Source: Streptomyces sp. NBC_01707
GTDB lineage: Bacteria > Actinomycetota > Actinomycetes > Streptomycetales > Streptomycetaceae
Reading direction: 5' to 3'
Assembly: GCF_041438805.1 (NCBI RefSeq)
Contig: NZ_CP109190.1
Location: forward strand, 4,836,001-4,900,000
DNA length: 64,000 nucleotides
Shown here: one piece after another, positions 34,738 to 43,789 of the stretch
Position numbering within the stretch: the stretch's first letter is position 1
Layout of the letters: each line of letters starts with the position of its first letter
Position numbers and translations under genes: made by a program
Notes under the pieces: model-generated
The model's input: only the letters and a program-made list of their open reading frames with translations
Database searches by the model: none
Told to the model about the DNA's origin: nothing

Positions 34738-35064
34738 CTAACCGAGTGATGTGTGTTTAGGACACTGCCTTGACGGACCCGATGTGTCCGAGGCCCGTCA
34801 ACAGGTGGTGGCGGGTGCACGCTCCGTCGGCCGACGTCCGACCGGGTGCTTTTCCGGGGAGCGATTACTCGCGTTACTGCGGCGGGCGTAGGGGAATTGG
34901 CTCTCCCGCTCCGTCGGTGCGAGGGGCGCGTCGGATGGCGGCCGGTGCCTGCGCTTCCCGGCGCACCGGTTCGTTCCTGTTCGTCGACCCTGCCGACGGC
35001 GCCACGCCGGCCGTCGAGGGCCACTGACCGGTCCGGTCGGCCCGGACCGGTCACCCGCGGCGCG
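34738..35064. other. Intergenic region before the DoxX gene
   Basis: About 330 bp between rlmB's end and the DoxX start, both on the minus strand. The right end carries the rlmB terminator; the remainder should hold the DoxX promoter. No gene is apparent. Confidence 0.5.
35025..35053 (-). terminator. rlmB terminator
   Basis: Perfect 11-bp inverted repeat TGACCGGTCCG / CGGACCGGTCA with a 7-nt loop, just after the rlmB stop on the minus strand. Confidence 0.65.
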
Positions 35065-36021
35065 TCAGGCGCGGCGGCGTGCCGTCTCGTACAGCACGAT
35101 GCCTGCCGCGACACCTGCGTTCAGCGACTCCGCGCCACCCGGCATCGGGATCCGCACCCGGTAGTCGCAGGTCTCGCCGACCAGGCGGCCCAGGCCCTTG
35201 CCCTCGCTGCCGATCACGATGACGACGGGGCCGCCGAGGGCCTCCAGGTCCTGCACGGTGTGCTCGCCGTCCGCGGCGAGGCCGACGACCGTGATGCCGG
35301 CCTTCTGGTAGCCCTCGAGCGCGCGGGTCAGGTTCGTCACCCGGGAGACCGGCGTACGGGCCGCCGTGCCCGCCGAGGACTTCCAGGCGCCCGCGGTCAT
35401 CCCGGCCGCGCGGCGCTCCGGCACGACCACGCCGTGGCCGCCGAAGGCGGAGACGGAGCGGACGATCGCACCCAGGTTGCGCGGGTCGGTGACCCCGTCG
35501 AGCGCGACGATCAGCGGGTCCTCGCCGTTGTCGTACGCGGCGGCGGTGAGGTCCTCCGGGTGCGCGTACTCGTAGGGCGGGACCTGGAGGACGAGGCCCT
35601 GGTGGTTCAGGCCGTTCGTCATCCGGTCGAGCTCGGGGCGCGGCGCCTCCATCAGGTTGATGTTGCCGCGCTGGCCGGCGAGCTGGAGCGCCTCGCGGAC
35701 CCGCTCGTCGTTGTCGATGTACTGCTGGACGTAGAGGGTGGTCGCCGGGACGCCGTCGCGCAGTGCCTCGTAGACCGGGTTACGGCCCACGACCATCTCG
35801 GACGTGCCCTTGGCGCCGCCACGCCGCGGGGCGGGTCGGCGAACTGCGGCCTGCCGGGCCTGGGCGTTCGCCACCCGGTTCTTCTTGTGTCCCTTGCGGG
35901 CGGAGGCGGGCGGCGTCGGTCCCTTGCCTTCGAGACCACGGCGTCGCTGGCCACCGCTGCCGACCTGCATGCCCTTCTTGTTGGACGTGCGGCGGTTCCT
36001 GCGCTGGCTGTTCCCGGCCAT
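35065..36021 (-). CDS. rlmB: 23S rRNA 2'-O-methyltransferase (RlmB/TrmH family)
   Basis: A 318-residue SPOUT methyltransferase. A basic Arg/Lys/Gln-rich N-terminal extension (1-70) precedes the substrate-binding domain (VVGRNPVYEALRDG, ~78) and the knotted SAM domain with DGVTDPRNLGAIVRSVSAFG (~173), VIVIGSEGKGLG (~266) and VRIPMPGGAESLNAGVAAGI (~288). The family methylates the 2'-OH of G2251 in 23S rRNA; related actinobacterial enzymes confer thiostrepton resistance, but the basic tail and cysS neighbour favour RlmB. ATG at 36021. It lies 81 bp downstream of cysS, separated from it by a strong hairpin. Confidence 0.9.
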   Translation of the reverse strand: MAGNSQRRNRRTSNKKGMQVGSGGQRRRGLEGKGPTPPASARKGHKKNRVANAQARQAAVRRPAPRRGGAKGTSEMVVGRNPVYEALRDGVPATTLYVQQYIDNDERVREALQLAGQRGNINLMEAPRPELDRMTNGLNHQGLVLQVPPYEYAHPEDLTAAAYDNGEDPLIVALDGVTDPRNLGAIVRSVSAFGGHGVVVPERRAAGMTAGAWKSSAGTAARTPVSRVTNLTRALEGYQKAGITVVGLAADGEHTVQDLEALGGPVVIVIGSEGKGLGRLVGETCDYRVRIPMPGGAESLNAGVAAGIVLYETARRRA

Positions 36022-36064
36022 GACCTACCTGTTTCGTTGCTTAAGACGTGCGTACGTAATGAAA

Positions 36065-36094
36065 GTGTGCCGCCCGGATCGCCGGGCGGCACAC
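36065..36094 (-). terminator. cysS terminator
   Basis: Perfect 13-bp stem GTGTGCCGCCCGG / CCGGGCGGCACAC with a 4-nt loop, followed on the minus strand by TTTCATT. It separates cysS from rlmB, perhaps allowing partial read-through. Confidence 0.8.
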
Positions 36095-36102
36095 GGTGGG
36101 GA

Positions 36103-37506
36103 CTACTGGCGCGGGCCGAGTGTCCATCGTGGGCCGGTCGGGCTGTCCTCGATGACGAGGCCCGACTGGTTGAGCTGGTCTCGGATCGCGTCGGCGGCGG
36201 GCCAGTCCTTGCGGTCACGGGCGGACTGACGCTGGTCCAGGACGAGGCGTACGAGTGTGTCGACGACCCCGTGCAGGTCCTCGCCGCGGTCGCCCTCGCC
36301 CGCCCAGTGCGGGTCGAGCGGGTCGAGGCCGAGGACGCCGAGCATGGCCCGTACCTCCGCGAGCCTTGCGACGGCCGCTTCCTTGTCGTCGGCGGCGAGA
36401 GCGGAGTTGCCCTGCCGGACCGTGGTGTGGATGATCGCGAGCGCCTGCGGGACACCCAGGTCGTCGTCCATCGCCTCGGCGAACGCGGGCGGCACCTCGG
36501 GGGCGGCCGCGACCTCGCCGCCCGCCTTCTCGATGACGCGCTGCACGAACCCCTCGATCCGCGCGAACGCGGACTCGGCCTCGCGCAGTGCCTCCTCGCT
36601 GTACTCGATCATCGACCGGTAGTGCGGTGTGCCGAGGTAGTAGCGCAGCACGATGGGGCGCCACGCCTTGACCATCTCGCTGACCAGTACGGAGTTGCCG
36701 AGCGACTTCGACATCTTCTCGCCGGACATGGTGACCCAGCCGTTGTGCACCCAGTACTTCGCGAACTCGTCGCCGTAGGCCTTGGCCTGGGCGATCTCGT
36801 TCTCGTGGTGCGGGAAGATCAGGTCGATGCCGCCGCCGTGGATGTCGAAGGCGGTGCCGAGGTACTTGTGCGCCATGGCGGAGCACTCCAGGTGCCAGCC
36901 GGGCCGGCCGCGGCCCCACGGGGTCTCCCAGCTCGGCTCGCCGTCCTTGGCGACCTTCCACATCGCGAAGTCGCGCTGGTCGCGCTTGCCGGTCTCGCCG
37001 TCGCCGGACGGCTGACGCAGATCGTCCAGGTCCTGGTTGGAGAGCTCCAGATAGCCGGGGAACGACCGCACGTCGAAGTAGACGTTGCCGTCCGCCTCGT
37101 AGGCGTGACCGCGCTCGATGAGGCCGCGCATCATCTCGATCATCTCGGTGATGTGGCCGGTCGCGCGCGGTTCGTAGGTGGGCGGGAGGCAGCCTAGGGC
37201 GTCGTAGCCGGCGTTGAACGCGCGCTCGTTCTCGTACCCGATCGACCACCAGGGTCGGCCCTGCTCGGCCGACTTGTTGATGATCTTGTCGTCGATGTCG
37301 GTGACGTTCCGGATGAACGTGACGTCGTAGCCGCGGTACTCGAACCAGCGGCGCATGATGTCGAAGTTCAGACCGGACCGGATGTGCCCGATGTGCGGGG
37401 CGGCCTGGACAGTCGCGCCACAGAGGTAGATCGAGACACAGCCCGCTGTGAGCGGGACGAAGTCACGGATCTGCCGGGCGCTGGTGTCGTACAGGCGAAT
37501 AGTCAC
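36103..37506 (-). CDS. cysS: Cysteinyl-tRNA synthetase
   Basis: A 467-residue class I aminoacyl-tRNA synthetase that charges tRNA-Cys. Motifs: [20 protein letters not shown] (zinc-binding Cys ~29 and HIGH-type signature ~38), [17 protein letters not shown] (~225-240, zinc ligands), [11 protein letters not shown] (KMSKS, ~260) and the DALR-like helical C-terminus. Length is normal for CysS, longer than the related mycothiol ligase MshC, and the order matches the actinobacterial ispD-ispF-cysS-rlmB cluster. Start at 37506 is an ATG. Confidence 0.94.
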   Translation of the reverse strand: MTIRLYDTSARQIRDFVPLTAGCVSIYLCGATVQAAPHIGHIRSGLNFDIMRRWFEYRGYDVTFIRNVTDIDDKIINKSAEQGRPWWSIGYENERAFNAGYDALGCLPPTYEPRATGHITEMIEMMRGLIERGHAYEADGNVYFDVRSFPGYLELSNQDLDDLRQPSGDGETGKRDQRDFAMWKVAKDGEPSWETPWGRGRPGWHLECSAMAHKYLGTAFDIHGGGIDLIFPHHENEIAQAKAYGDEFAKYWVHNGWVTMSGEKMSKSLGNSVLVSEMVKAWRPIVLRYYLGTPHYRSMIEYSEEALREAESAFARIEGFVQRVIEKAGGEVAAAPEVPPAFAEAMDDDLGVPQALAIIHTTVRQGNSALAADDKEAAVARLAEVRAMLGVLGLDPLDPHWAGEGDRGEDLHGVVDTLVRLVLDQRQSARDRKDWPAADAIRDQLNQSGLVIEDSPTGPRWTLGPRQ

Positions 37507-37597
37507 CCCTCAAGGGTAGTGGGCCCGCACCAGTGCCCCGCGACCCATTCGGGATCGCGAGGACAACTTGTGACAGGGACGATCCCCGAACGGGTCC

Positions 37598-38002
37598 TCA
37601 GATACGCCCGACGATCTTCTCCGGGGTGATCCGGACGACGACACGCTCGTCGTCGTCGTCGGAGGCGGGGTTGAATTCCGCGTACTTCTTCCCCGTGTAC
37701 TTCACGGACAGTTCGTCGATGAGTTCGTCGCCGCCCTCCGTGGTGAGAGCGGCGACGCCGCGGATCTCGGCGTAGGTGTACGGGGCGGCGAACGGCTGGA
37801 CGACGACGGAGACGCGCGGGTCGCGGCTCAGGTTCTGCTCCTTGCGACGGCCGCGCGTCGTCGAGAAGAGGACGTCGTCGCCGTCCCTCTTCACCCAGAC
37901 AGGGGACAACTGGGGGCTGCCGTCGGGCTGGATGGTGGCGACGGTCACGAAGACGGGGGTGTCGAGAAGCGACCTGAGCTCTTCGGAGAGTGCGGCGGTC
38001 AT
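37598..38002 (-). CDS. PPOX-class F420-dependent oxidoreductase
   Basis: A 134-residue split-barrel flavin/F420-binding protein. It begins LSEELRSLLDTPVFVTVATIQPDGSPQLSPVWV, the classic pyridoxamine-oxidase-like opening, and continues with NLSRDPRVSVVVQP and a C-terminal region rich in acidic residues (FNPASDDDDERVVVRITPEKIVG). Such actinobacterial enzymes use F420 to reduce various substrates; the native substrate is unknown. ATG at 38002 was preferred; the frame is open further upstream, but those residues do not resemble the family. It lies between ispF and cysS on the same strand. Confidence 0.85.
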   Translation of the reverse strand: MTAALSEELRSLLDTPVFVTVATIQPDGSPQLSPVWVKRDGDDVLFSTTRGRRKEQNLSRDPRVSVVVQPFAAPYTYAEIRGVAALTTEGGDELIDELSVKYTGKKYAEFNPASDDDDERVVVRITPEKIVGRI

Positions 38003-38195
38003 GGCGTACGTCCTCCAGGGGAAGGGGGGTGCGTGCAGTGCTCCTACACGTACCCCCGACCGGCCGACGCCTCCCCGTCTTCCCGGACCACCCACCCGGA
38101 AGGTGGGTGCCTGGACTTCCCGCGGGCAGTGGCACACATGACGGGTCGGTCCTCGTCGCCGGTTTCCGCGCCGGTTCCGAGGAGACGTCCCGGAG

Positions 38196-38235
38196 GGGCG
38201 CCGCCGCCACCTGTCGGTCAGCGGCGGCGGTGCCC
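38196..38235 (-). terminator. Putative ispF terminator
   Basis: A GC-rich inverted repeat (arms 38196-38208 and 38223-38235, 13 pairs with one G-T) starts 15 nt after the ispF stop on the minus strand. A second 8-bp repeat, CACCCACC / GGTGGGTG, lies at 38089-38109. Neither has a clear T-run. Confidence 0.45.
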
Positions 38236-38249
38236 TACCGGGTGCGTCG

Positions 38250-38747
38250 TCAGCCCGTCCGGTAGACGAGGGCCGTCGCGAGCCCCGCGAGCCCCTCCGC
38301 GCGGCCCGTGAAGCCGAGGCCGTCCGATGTGGCGGCCGACAGCGAGACGGGCGCGCCGATCGCCTCCGACAGCACCTTCTGCGCCTCGTCGCGCCGCTTG
38401 CCGATCTTCGGCCGTACGCCGATGACCTGAACCGCGACGTTGCCGATCTCGAACCCCTCGGCGCGGACGATCCGTGCGGCCTCGGCCAGCAGGGTGACGC
38501 CCGCGGCGCCCGACCATTCGGGGCGCCCCGTGCCGAAGTGCCGGCCCAGGTCGCCGAGGCCGGCGGCGGAGAAGAGCGCGTTGCAGGCGGCGTGGGCGAC
38601 GACGTCGGCGTCGGAGTGGCCGGCGAGACCGGGGCCCTCGCCCTCCCAGAGCAGGCCCGCGCACCACAGTTCGCGGCCTTCCTCGAAGGCGTGGATGTCC
38701 GTGCCGATACCGACCTGCGGAATCACCGGTGCGTGCTCAGAACCCAT
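38250..38747 (-). CDS. ispF: 2-C-methyl-D-erythritol 2,4-cyclodiphosphate synthase
   Basis: A 165-residue enzyme of the MEP isoprenoid pathway. [17 protein letters not shown] (metal-binding D and H), [29 protein letters not shown] (~43-70) and [16 protein letters not shown] (~140) are the IspF signatures. It converts CDP-methylerythritol 2-phosphate to MEcPP. ATG at 38747; the start lies inside the 3' end of ispD (11-nt overlap), so ispD-ispF is one translationally coupled unit. Confidence 0.95.
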   Translation of the reverse strand: MGSEHAPVIPQVGIGTDIHAFEEGRELWCAGLLWEGEGPGLAGHSDADVVAHAACNALFSAAGLGDLGRHFGTGRPEWSGAAGVTLLAEAARIVRAEGFEIGNVAVQVIGVRPKIGKRRDEAQKVLSEAIGAPVSLSAATSDGLGFTGRAEGLAGLATALVYRTG

Positions 38748-39483
38748 CGTTCGCCCTCCTGCGCGCGAGAACCGCCTCGGCCAGCACCAGATCCAGCGGC
38801 CGGGTCACCTTGAACGCCTCTTCGTGCCCGGGTACGACGACGACGGGCGCCCCGAGCTGTTCGACCATGCCCGCGTCGTCGGTCGCGCCCTCGCCGTCGA
38901 GGGCGACCGTCGCGTGGGCGCGGACCAGGGTGTCCCGGTCGAAGCCCTGCGGGGTCTGTACGGCGCGCAGCCTGGACCGGACGGGAGTGCCGAGTACCGG
39001 TTCCGGCTCGCCGGCCGCGCCGGGCTCGACCTCCTTGACGGTGTCGGCGAGCGGCAGTGCGGGTACGACGGCGGGCGCCCCGTCCCGTACGGCCTCGATC
39101 ACCGCGTCCACGGTGTCGACGGGCACCAGCGGGCGGGCCGCGTCGTGGACGAGGACGACGGAGATGTCCTCGGGCAGGGCGTCGAGGCCGAGCCCGACCG
39201 ATGCCTGGCGGGTGTCCCCGCCCGGCACGACGACGTAGTCGGTGCGTTCGGGCAGGGCGTGTTCGTCCAGCAGGTTCTTGACCTCGGGAGCGCCGTCCGG
39301 TGGTGCGACCACGACCACCAGGGAGACGGACCGGGACGCCGCCATGGCCCGTACCGCGTGGATGAGCATGGGCGTCCCGCTCAGCGCGCGGAGCGCCTTG
39401 GGGGCGCCCGGGCCGAGCCGTACGCCGCGGCCGGCGGCGGGAATCACCGCGGCGGTGCGGTACGGACGCGATTGATCAGACAT
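38737..39483 (-). CDS. ispD: 2-C-methyl-D-erythritol 4-phosphate cytidylyltransferase
   Basis: A 248-residue cytidylyltransferase of the MEP pathway. [21 protein letters not shown] is the nucleotide-binding loop, [11 protein letters not shown] (~125) the conserved catalytic stretch and [10 protein letters not shown] (~180) the substrate loop. It makes CDP-methylerythritol from MEP and CTP. ATG at 39483 was chosen because CGGAG lies 8 nt upstream; the GTG at 39492 would leave no spacer. It precedes ispF and follows carD on the same strand, a typical actinobacterial order. Confidence 0.94.
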   Translation of the reverse strand: MSDQSRPYRTAAVIPAAGRGVRLGPGAPKALRALSGTPMLIHAVRAMAASRSVSLVVVVAPPDGAPEVKNLLDEHALPERTDYVVVPGGDTRQASVGLGLDALPEDISVVLVHDAARPLVPVDTVDAVIEAVRDGAPAVVPALPLADTVKEVEPGAAGEPEPVLGTPVRSRLRAVQTPQGFDRDTLVRAHATVALDGEGATDDAGMVEQLGAPVVVVPGHEEAFKVTRPLDLVLAEAVLARRRANDGF

Positions 39484-39780
39484 CGGTTGCACTCCGAAGC
39501 ATCAGCATGTTTGTTTCCACGGCCGACATGGGTATGGCCACAAGCGAGCCGGGCGCGACGCTTGACTTGACCGGGACCCTTTCCGTGATCCCCGGTCGGT
39601 GGGGCAGCCGCATCGGCCGCTCGGGGTCGGCTGTGCAAGATCGCAAGCAAGATATCGAAAGGTATCGACGAGGTGGTCCGGAACCGATTCCGGACATGCC
39701 GCAGCGCCCGACGACACACCGTGAATACGGTTGGTCAGCGGGCACCGCGGCACATTTATTTACGACCGGTGCGATCCGGG

Positions 39781-40263
39781 TCAGGACGCGAGGACCTCGT
39801 CGAGCAGAGCCTCGGCCTTGTCTTCGTTCGTGTTCTCCGCGAGAGCGAGCTCGCTCACCAGGATCTGCCGAGCCTTGGCGAGCATGCGCTTCTCACCTGC
39901 GGAGAGTCCACGCTCGCGCTCACGACGCCACAGGTCGCGCACCACTTCGGCGACCTTGATGACATCGCCGGAGGCGAGCTTCTCGAGATTTGCCTTGTAG
40001 CGCCGGGACCAGTTCGTCGGCTCTTCGGCGTACGGCGCGCGCAGCACCTCGAAGACCCGGTCCAGCCCCTCCTGCCCGACTACGTCGCGCACACCCACGA
40101 ACTCCGCATTGTCCGCCGGCACACGAACCGTCAAGTCGCCCTGGGCGACCTTGAGCACCAAGTAGGTCTTGTCCACGCCTTTGATCTGGCGAGTTTCGAT
40201 AGCCTCGATCAGCGCGGCCCCGTGATGGGGATAGACCACGGTGTCGCCAACCTTGAACGTCAT
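39781..40263 (-). CDS. carD: CarD-family transcriptional regulator
   Basis: A 160-residue RNA-polymerase-binding regulator. The N-terminal RNAP-interaction (Tudor-like) domain opens [20 protein letters not shown], and the C-terminal helical DNA-binding domain has [16 protein letters not shown] and [22 protein letters not shown], the hallmark of actinobacterial CarD. CarD stabilises open promoter complexes, notably at rRNA promoters, and is usually essential. ATG at 40263. The gene lies upstream of ispD; 288 bp separate them. Confidence 0.95.
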   Translation of the reverse strand: MTFKVGDTVVYPHHGAALIEAIETRQIKGVDKTYLVLKVAQGDLTVRVPADNAEFVGVRDVVGQEGLDRVFEVLRAPYAEEPTNWSRRYKANLEKLASGDVIKVAEVVRDLWRRERERGLSAGEKRMLAKARQILVSELALAENTNEDKAEALLDEVLAS

Positions 40264-40860
40264 GTGACAGGTACCCCTTCCGTGGCTATCAAGAGTAACA
40301 CGAGAACGGCTTCTCCTGAATGGCGTTTTCGCAGGTCAGGGCATATCTCGGGGCTTGACAACAGCAACACGGACGTGCTGCGGAAGGCTCCCGGGAGACG
40401 GTATTCGCAGGTCGGAGCGGCTGTACGGGCGGGGTGAAACGCGCGCGTTACACATCCTCGAACCCGCTCCGAAGTGGTTGAACGTCCCGGTTTGCCGGAT
40501 TCCAGATGGCGGACTTTCCGTACTCCGTTCGGAGATCGATCACCCGTACGGACCTAAGTACCGATGGCCAATGAAATTGATCACCGCCCGGCCGCCGCGG
40601 AGATTATGTGCAAGGAATGCGCCAAGGTCCGGATAATTGATCAAGCCCGTTATGTGAACGGCGCGCAAATCGCGAGGCGGGGAGCGGCGCGGCGATCCGG
40701 TGGGGGCTCCGGTGGTGATGCCCGGGCCGGTAGGGGCGGGTCGGGTGCGGGGCGGGGACGGCGGCTCGGTAACCTAAGGCCGCTGACACACCCTTAGGGC
40801 GGCTTTACGTCGCTCGCCCCTCCGTCCGTGAAGTCGTACGTTCAAGGAGTTGCCGCAGCC
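40264..40860. other. 597-bp divergent control region (carD / lipoprotein)
   Basis: Locally AT-richer, as expected for promoters. A 77-codon frame from 40564 on the + strand starts MANEIDHRPAAAEIMCKECAK but ends in Gly/Arg-rich low-complexity sequence, and I do not accept it. Near the right end CCTAAGG (40773-40779) and CCTTAGG (40792-40798) form an inverted repeat about 60 nt before the lipoprotein start, a possible operator. Confidence 0.45.
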
Positions 40861-41571
40861 GTGAGCCGCAGCCTTCGACGCGGCGCCCTTGCCGCCGCCG
40901 CCATCGTGATCTCGATCGGTGCACTTTCCGCGTGTGGTGCCGGCAATGACGCGCAAACGCTCGAGATCAAGCCGGACAACGCTGCCACCACCCTCGGTGA
41001 CATCAGGATCCAGAACGCGAACGTCGTCACCCAGCCGGAGCACGGCGCCGAGGGTCCCGCGGTCATCGCGGCGACGGTGTTCAACAACGGCACCAAGCGC
41101 CAGACGCTCGACGCCATCACCCTGCCGGGCTCCGACGTCTCGGTGCAGCTGCACGCCGCCGAGGGCTCGGGACCGGTCGTCGTCCCGGCCGGCGGCAGGG
41201 TCGTCCTGGGCGGCGCGGGCAACGCGTCCGCCGTGATCGAGAACGGCCGCGAGGCCGCGCAGAACGGCAACGTCCAGGCGGTCGTCTTCAAGTTCAGCGA
41301 GACCGGTGACGTCCCGCTCGGCGCGTTCGTCGTCCCGGCCACCAGCTTCTTCAAGGGCGTCGGCCCGAGCTCGCTGCCGACGTCGTCGGCACAGACGCCG
41401 TCCGCCTCGCCGTCCGAGTCCGAGACCCCGGGCGCGACGTCGGGCGCCTCGTCCGAGGAGGGCGGCACCGAGGGCAGCGAGGAGGGGACCGGCGCCGCGG
41501 GCAGCGAGAACGAGACCACCCCGACCGACGCGGCCTCCGCGTCGGTGTCGCCGGACACGTCGACCGACTGA
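40861..41571 (+). CDS. Putative lipoprotein with beta-sandwich-like domain
   Basis: A 236-residue exported lipoprotein: signal SRSLRRGALAAAAIVISIGA, lipobox LSAC (Cys ~26). The mature part has a copper-chaperone-like (PCuAC/DUF461-type) feel: IRIQNANVVTQPEHGAEGPA, VIAATVFNNGTKRQTLDAI, PGSDVSVQLHAA and VVPAGGRVVLGG, but the Met/His copper ligands are not obvious. The C-terminal ~60 residues are a Ser/Glu/Thr/Pro linker-like tail. GTG at 40861 with AAGGAG 11 nt upstream was chosen over an ATG at 40828. It converges with phoP over a long palindromic terminator. Confidence 0.75.
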   Translation: MSRSLRRGALAAAAIVISIGALSACGAGNDAQTLEIKPDNAATTLGDIRIQNANVVTQPEHGAEGPAVIAATVFNNGTKRQTLDAITLPGSDVSVQLHAAEGSGPVVVPAGGRVVLGGAGNASAVIENGREAAQNGNVQAVVFKFSETGDVPLGAFVVPATSFFKGVGPSSLPTSSAQTPSASPSESETPGATSGASSEEGGTEGSEEGTGAAGSENETTPTDAASASVSPDTSTD

Positions 41572-41580
41572 TGTGACACG

Positions 41581-41627
41581 CGTACGACGCAGGCGCCCCC
41601 CGGACCGGGGGGCGCCTGCGTCGTACG
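41581..41627. terminator. 47-nt perfect palindromic bidirectional terminator
   Basis: Two perfect 23-bp arms (41581-41603 and 41605-41627) around a single A. The arm starts CGTACGACGCAGG and ends CCCCCCGG at the centre. It lies between the convergent lipoprotein and phoP genes and could serve both. Confidence 0.85.
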
Positions 41628-41642
41628 TGCGTGGCGGCCGGT

Positions 41643-42323
41643 TTACGGCTCGAACTTGTATCCCAGGCCACGCACGGTGACCAGGAAGCGCGGCGCCCCC
41701 GGGTCGGGCTCGATCTTGGCGCGCAGGCGCTTGACGTGGACGTCGAGGGTCTTGGTGTCACCCACGTAGTCCGCGCCCCAGACGCGGTCGATCAGCTGCA
41801 TCCGGGTGAGCACCCGGCCCGCGTTGCGCAGCAGCATCTCCAGCAGGTCGAACTCCTTGAGCGGGAGGTCGACCTTGCCGCCGGAGACCGTGACGACGTG
41901 ACGGTCCACGTCCATCCGGACCGGACCCGCCTCCAGGGCCGCCGGCGTGACCTCCTCCGGCTCGCCACGACGGCGCAGCACCGCGCGGATGCGGGCGACG
42001 AGCTCCCGCGAGGAGAACGGCTTGGTCACGTAGTCGTCGGCTCCTATTTCCAGGCCGACGACCTTGTCGATCTCGCTGTCCTTGGCCGTGACCATGATCA
42101 CGGGGACGTTGGACCTGTTGCGCAGCTGGCGGCAGACCTCGGTACCGGGCAGGCCCGGCAGCATCAGGTCGAGGAGGACGAGGTCGGCGCCGTTGCGCTC
42201 GAACTCGTCGAGCCCGTCCGGGCCGGTGGCCGCGATGGCCACCTCGAAGCCTTCCTTACGAAGCATGTAGGACAGAGCGTCGCTGAAGGATTCCTCATCC
42301 TCGACGACAAGCACTCGGGTCAC
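41643..42323 (-). CDS. phoP: Response regulator PhoP (OmpR family)
   Basis: A 226-residue regulator: receiver domain TRVLVVEDEESFSDALSYML with the phosphorylated Asp in LVLLDLMLPG (~52) and KPF switch (~102), then an OmpR winged helix with LPLKEFDLLEMLLRNAGRVL and VHVKRLRAKIEPDPG. PhoP controls phosphate uptake, alkaline phosphatases and, in Streptomyces, antibiotic output by binding PHO boxes. The 4-nt ATGA-type overlap with phoR confirms a two-gene operon. A PHO box between phoR and phoU indicates autoregulation. Confidence 0.95.
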   Translation of the reverse strand: MTRVLVVEDEESFSDALSYMLRKEGFEVAIAATGPDGLDEFERNGADLVLLDLMLPGLPGTEVCRQLRNRSNVPVIMVTAKDSEIDKVVGLEIGADDYVTKPFSSRELVARIRAVLRRRGEPEEVTPAALEAGPVRMDVDRHVVTVSGGKVDLPLKEFDLLEMLLRNAGRVLTRMQLIDRVWGADYVGDTKTLDVHVKRLRAKIEPDPGAPRFLVTVRGLGYKFEP

Positions 42324-43594
42324 GGAAGGACCTCCGGGGCAGGGAATGTTTCAAGGGTGTCTGGGGGAGCGGCCCGATAGGTCCCGTCGTCACCGTTGAC
42401 GATGAGCGGTCCGCCGGATGTGCGGTCTCGGTCGCGTGCGGAACCCGCTTCGGGCAGCCGCAGGGTGAAGGTGGAGCCCTGGCCCTCCGAGCTCCACACG
42501 GTGACTTCCCCGCCGTGCGAGGCGGCCACGTGCTTGACGATGGCGAGGCCGAGACCGGTGCCACCGGTGGCCCGTGAGCGGGCCGGGTCGACGCGGTAGA
42601 AGCGTTCGAAGACCCGCTCGCGGTCCTTCTCCGAGATACCGATGCCCTGGTCGGTCACGGCGATCTCGATCTGGTCCCCACCCGGTACGGCCAGGCGCCT
42701 CGCGGCGATGCCGACGCGAGTACGGGCGGGGCTGTAGTTGACGGCGTTCTCGACGAGATTGCCGAGCGCCGCGGCGAGCTGGCCGCGGTTGCCCCAGATG
42801 CGGAGCTCCGCGGTGCCGCCGGCGGCCATGGTGATCTGTTTCGTTCCGGCCTGCTGGCGGCAGCGGTCGATGGCCTCGGCGACCAGTTCGTCCACCCTGA
42901 CCGGCTCGGCGTCCTCCAGCGGGTCGTCGTTCTGCACCCGGGAGAGGTCGATCAGTTCCTGTACGAGGTTGGTCAGCCGGGTCGCCTCGATCTGCATCCT
43001 GCCGGCGAACCGCTCCACCGCCTCCGGGTCGTCGGAGGCGTCCATGACGGCCTCGGAGAGCAGCGAGAGCGCACCGACCGGGGTCTTGAGCTCATGGCTG
43101 ACGTTGGCGACGAAGTCGCGCCGTACCGCTTCGATACGGCGCGCCTCGGTGAGGTCCTCGACCAGCAGGAGCACCAGGCGGGAGCCCAGTGGGGCGACCC
43201 GGGCGGAGACCGCGAGGGCCTCGCCGCGGCCTGTACCGCGGCGCGGCAGGTCCAGTTCGACCTGCCTTATCTCGCCGTCCCGGCGCGTGTCCCTGGCCAT
43301 GTGCAGCATCGGCTCGACGGCCAGCCGGCCGCCCCTGACCAGTCCCAGCGCATACGCGGCGGAGCTGGCCTTGACGACACTGTCGCTCTCGTCGAGCACG
43401 ACTGCGGAGGAGGAGAGCACGGAGAGGACCGTGTCGACACCGGGGGGCAGTGCCCCGTTGCTGTCGGGCCGCAGGGACGTGCGCGTCGGTTTCTTCTGGT
43501 CGCGCTCGCTCCAGCGGAACGCCAGCATGGCGATCACACCGGTACACAACCCGGCGATCGCTGCAGCTGCGGCGACCGCCGCGTTCACGTCCAT
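42320..43594 (-). CDS. phoR: Phosphate-sensing histidine kinase PhoR
   Basis: A 424-residue membrane sensor kinase. One N-terminal hydrophobic helix (AAVAAAAAIAGLCTGVIAMLAF), a PAS-like region (~55-150), the HisKA box NVSHELKTPVGALSLL (~165, phosphorylated His) and the HATPase_c motifs NLVENAVNYSP, DQGIGI and GTGLGLAIVKHV. This short PhoR with a minimal extracytoplasmic part is of the SenX3 type. It responds to phosphate limitation together with PhoU and the Pst system and phosphorylates PhoP. ATG at 43594, divergent from phoU. Confidence 0.94.
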   Translation of the reverse strand: MDVNAAVAAAAAIAGLCTGVIAMLAFRWSERDQKKPTRTSLRPDSNGALPPGVDTVLSVLSSSAVVLDESDSVVKASSAAYALGLVRGGRLAVEPMLHMARDTRRDGEIRQVELDLPRRGTGRGEALAVSARVAPLGSRLVLLLVEDLTEARRIEAVRRDFVANVSHELKTPVGALSLLSEAVMDASDDPEAVERFAGRMQIEATRLTNLVQELIDLSRVQNDDPLEDAEPVRVDELVAEAIDRCRQQAGTKQITMAAGGTAELRIWGNRGQLAAALGNLVENAVNYSPARTRVGIAARRLAVPGGDQIEIAVTDQGIGISEKDRERVFERFYRVDPARSRATGGTGLGLAIVKHVAASHGGEVTVWSSEGQGSTFTLRLPEAGSARDRDRTSGGPLIVNGDDGTYRAAPPDTLETFPAPEVLP

Positions 43595-43667
43595 ACCTAA
43601 AGGTTAAGCGGGTGCGAGCCCTCTCTCCCAGCCGTCCGGGTGCCTACTCGAACACTCGTCGCCCAGA

Positions 43668-43700
43668 GTTCACCGAGGGGCAAGGGTTGGTTCACTTGGT
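43668..43700. promoter_or_regulatory. PHO box between phoR and phoU
   Basis: Three 11-nt direct-repeat units at 43668, 43679 and 43690. Units 1 and 3 begin GTTCACC and GTTCACT, close to the PhoP consensus GTTCACC; the middle unit is degenerate. The exact 22-nt spacing of the strong units is what PhoP dimers need. It can control both divergent transcripts. Confidence 0.8.
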
Positions 43701-43789
43701 CGGCCGGATCCGGACGCGTACGCCACGCAGAGTGAGAGCGTGGGGTTCAGACCTGGCCCCGGCCTTAGTAAGGACTGGAGAGGACTTCC

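Noticed and set aside
40564..40797. 77-codon frame in the carD-lipoprotein gap
   Set aside because: Starts plausibly (MANEIDHRPAAAEI) but ends in Gly/Arg low complexity and has no good ribosome site.
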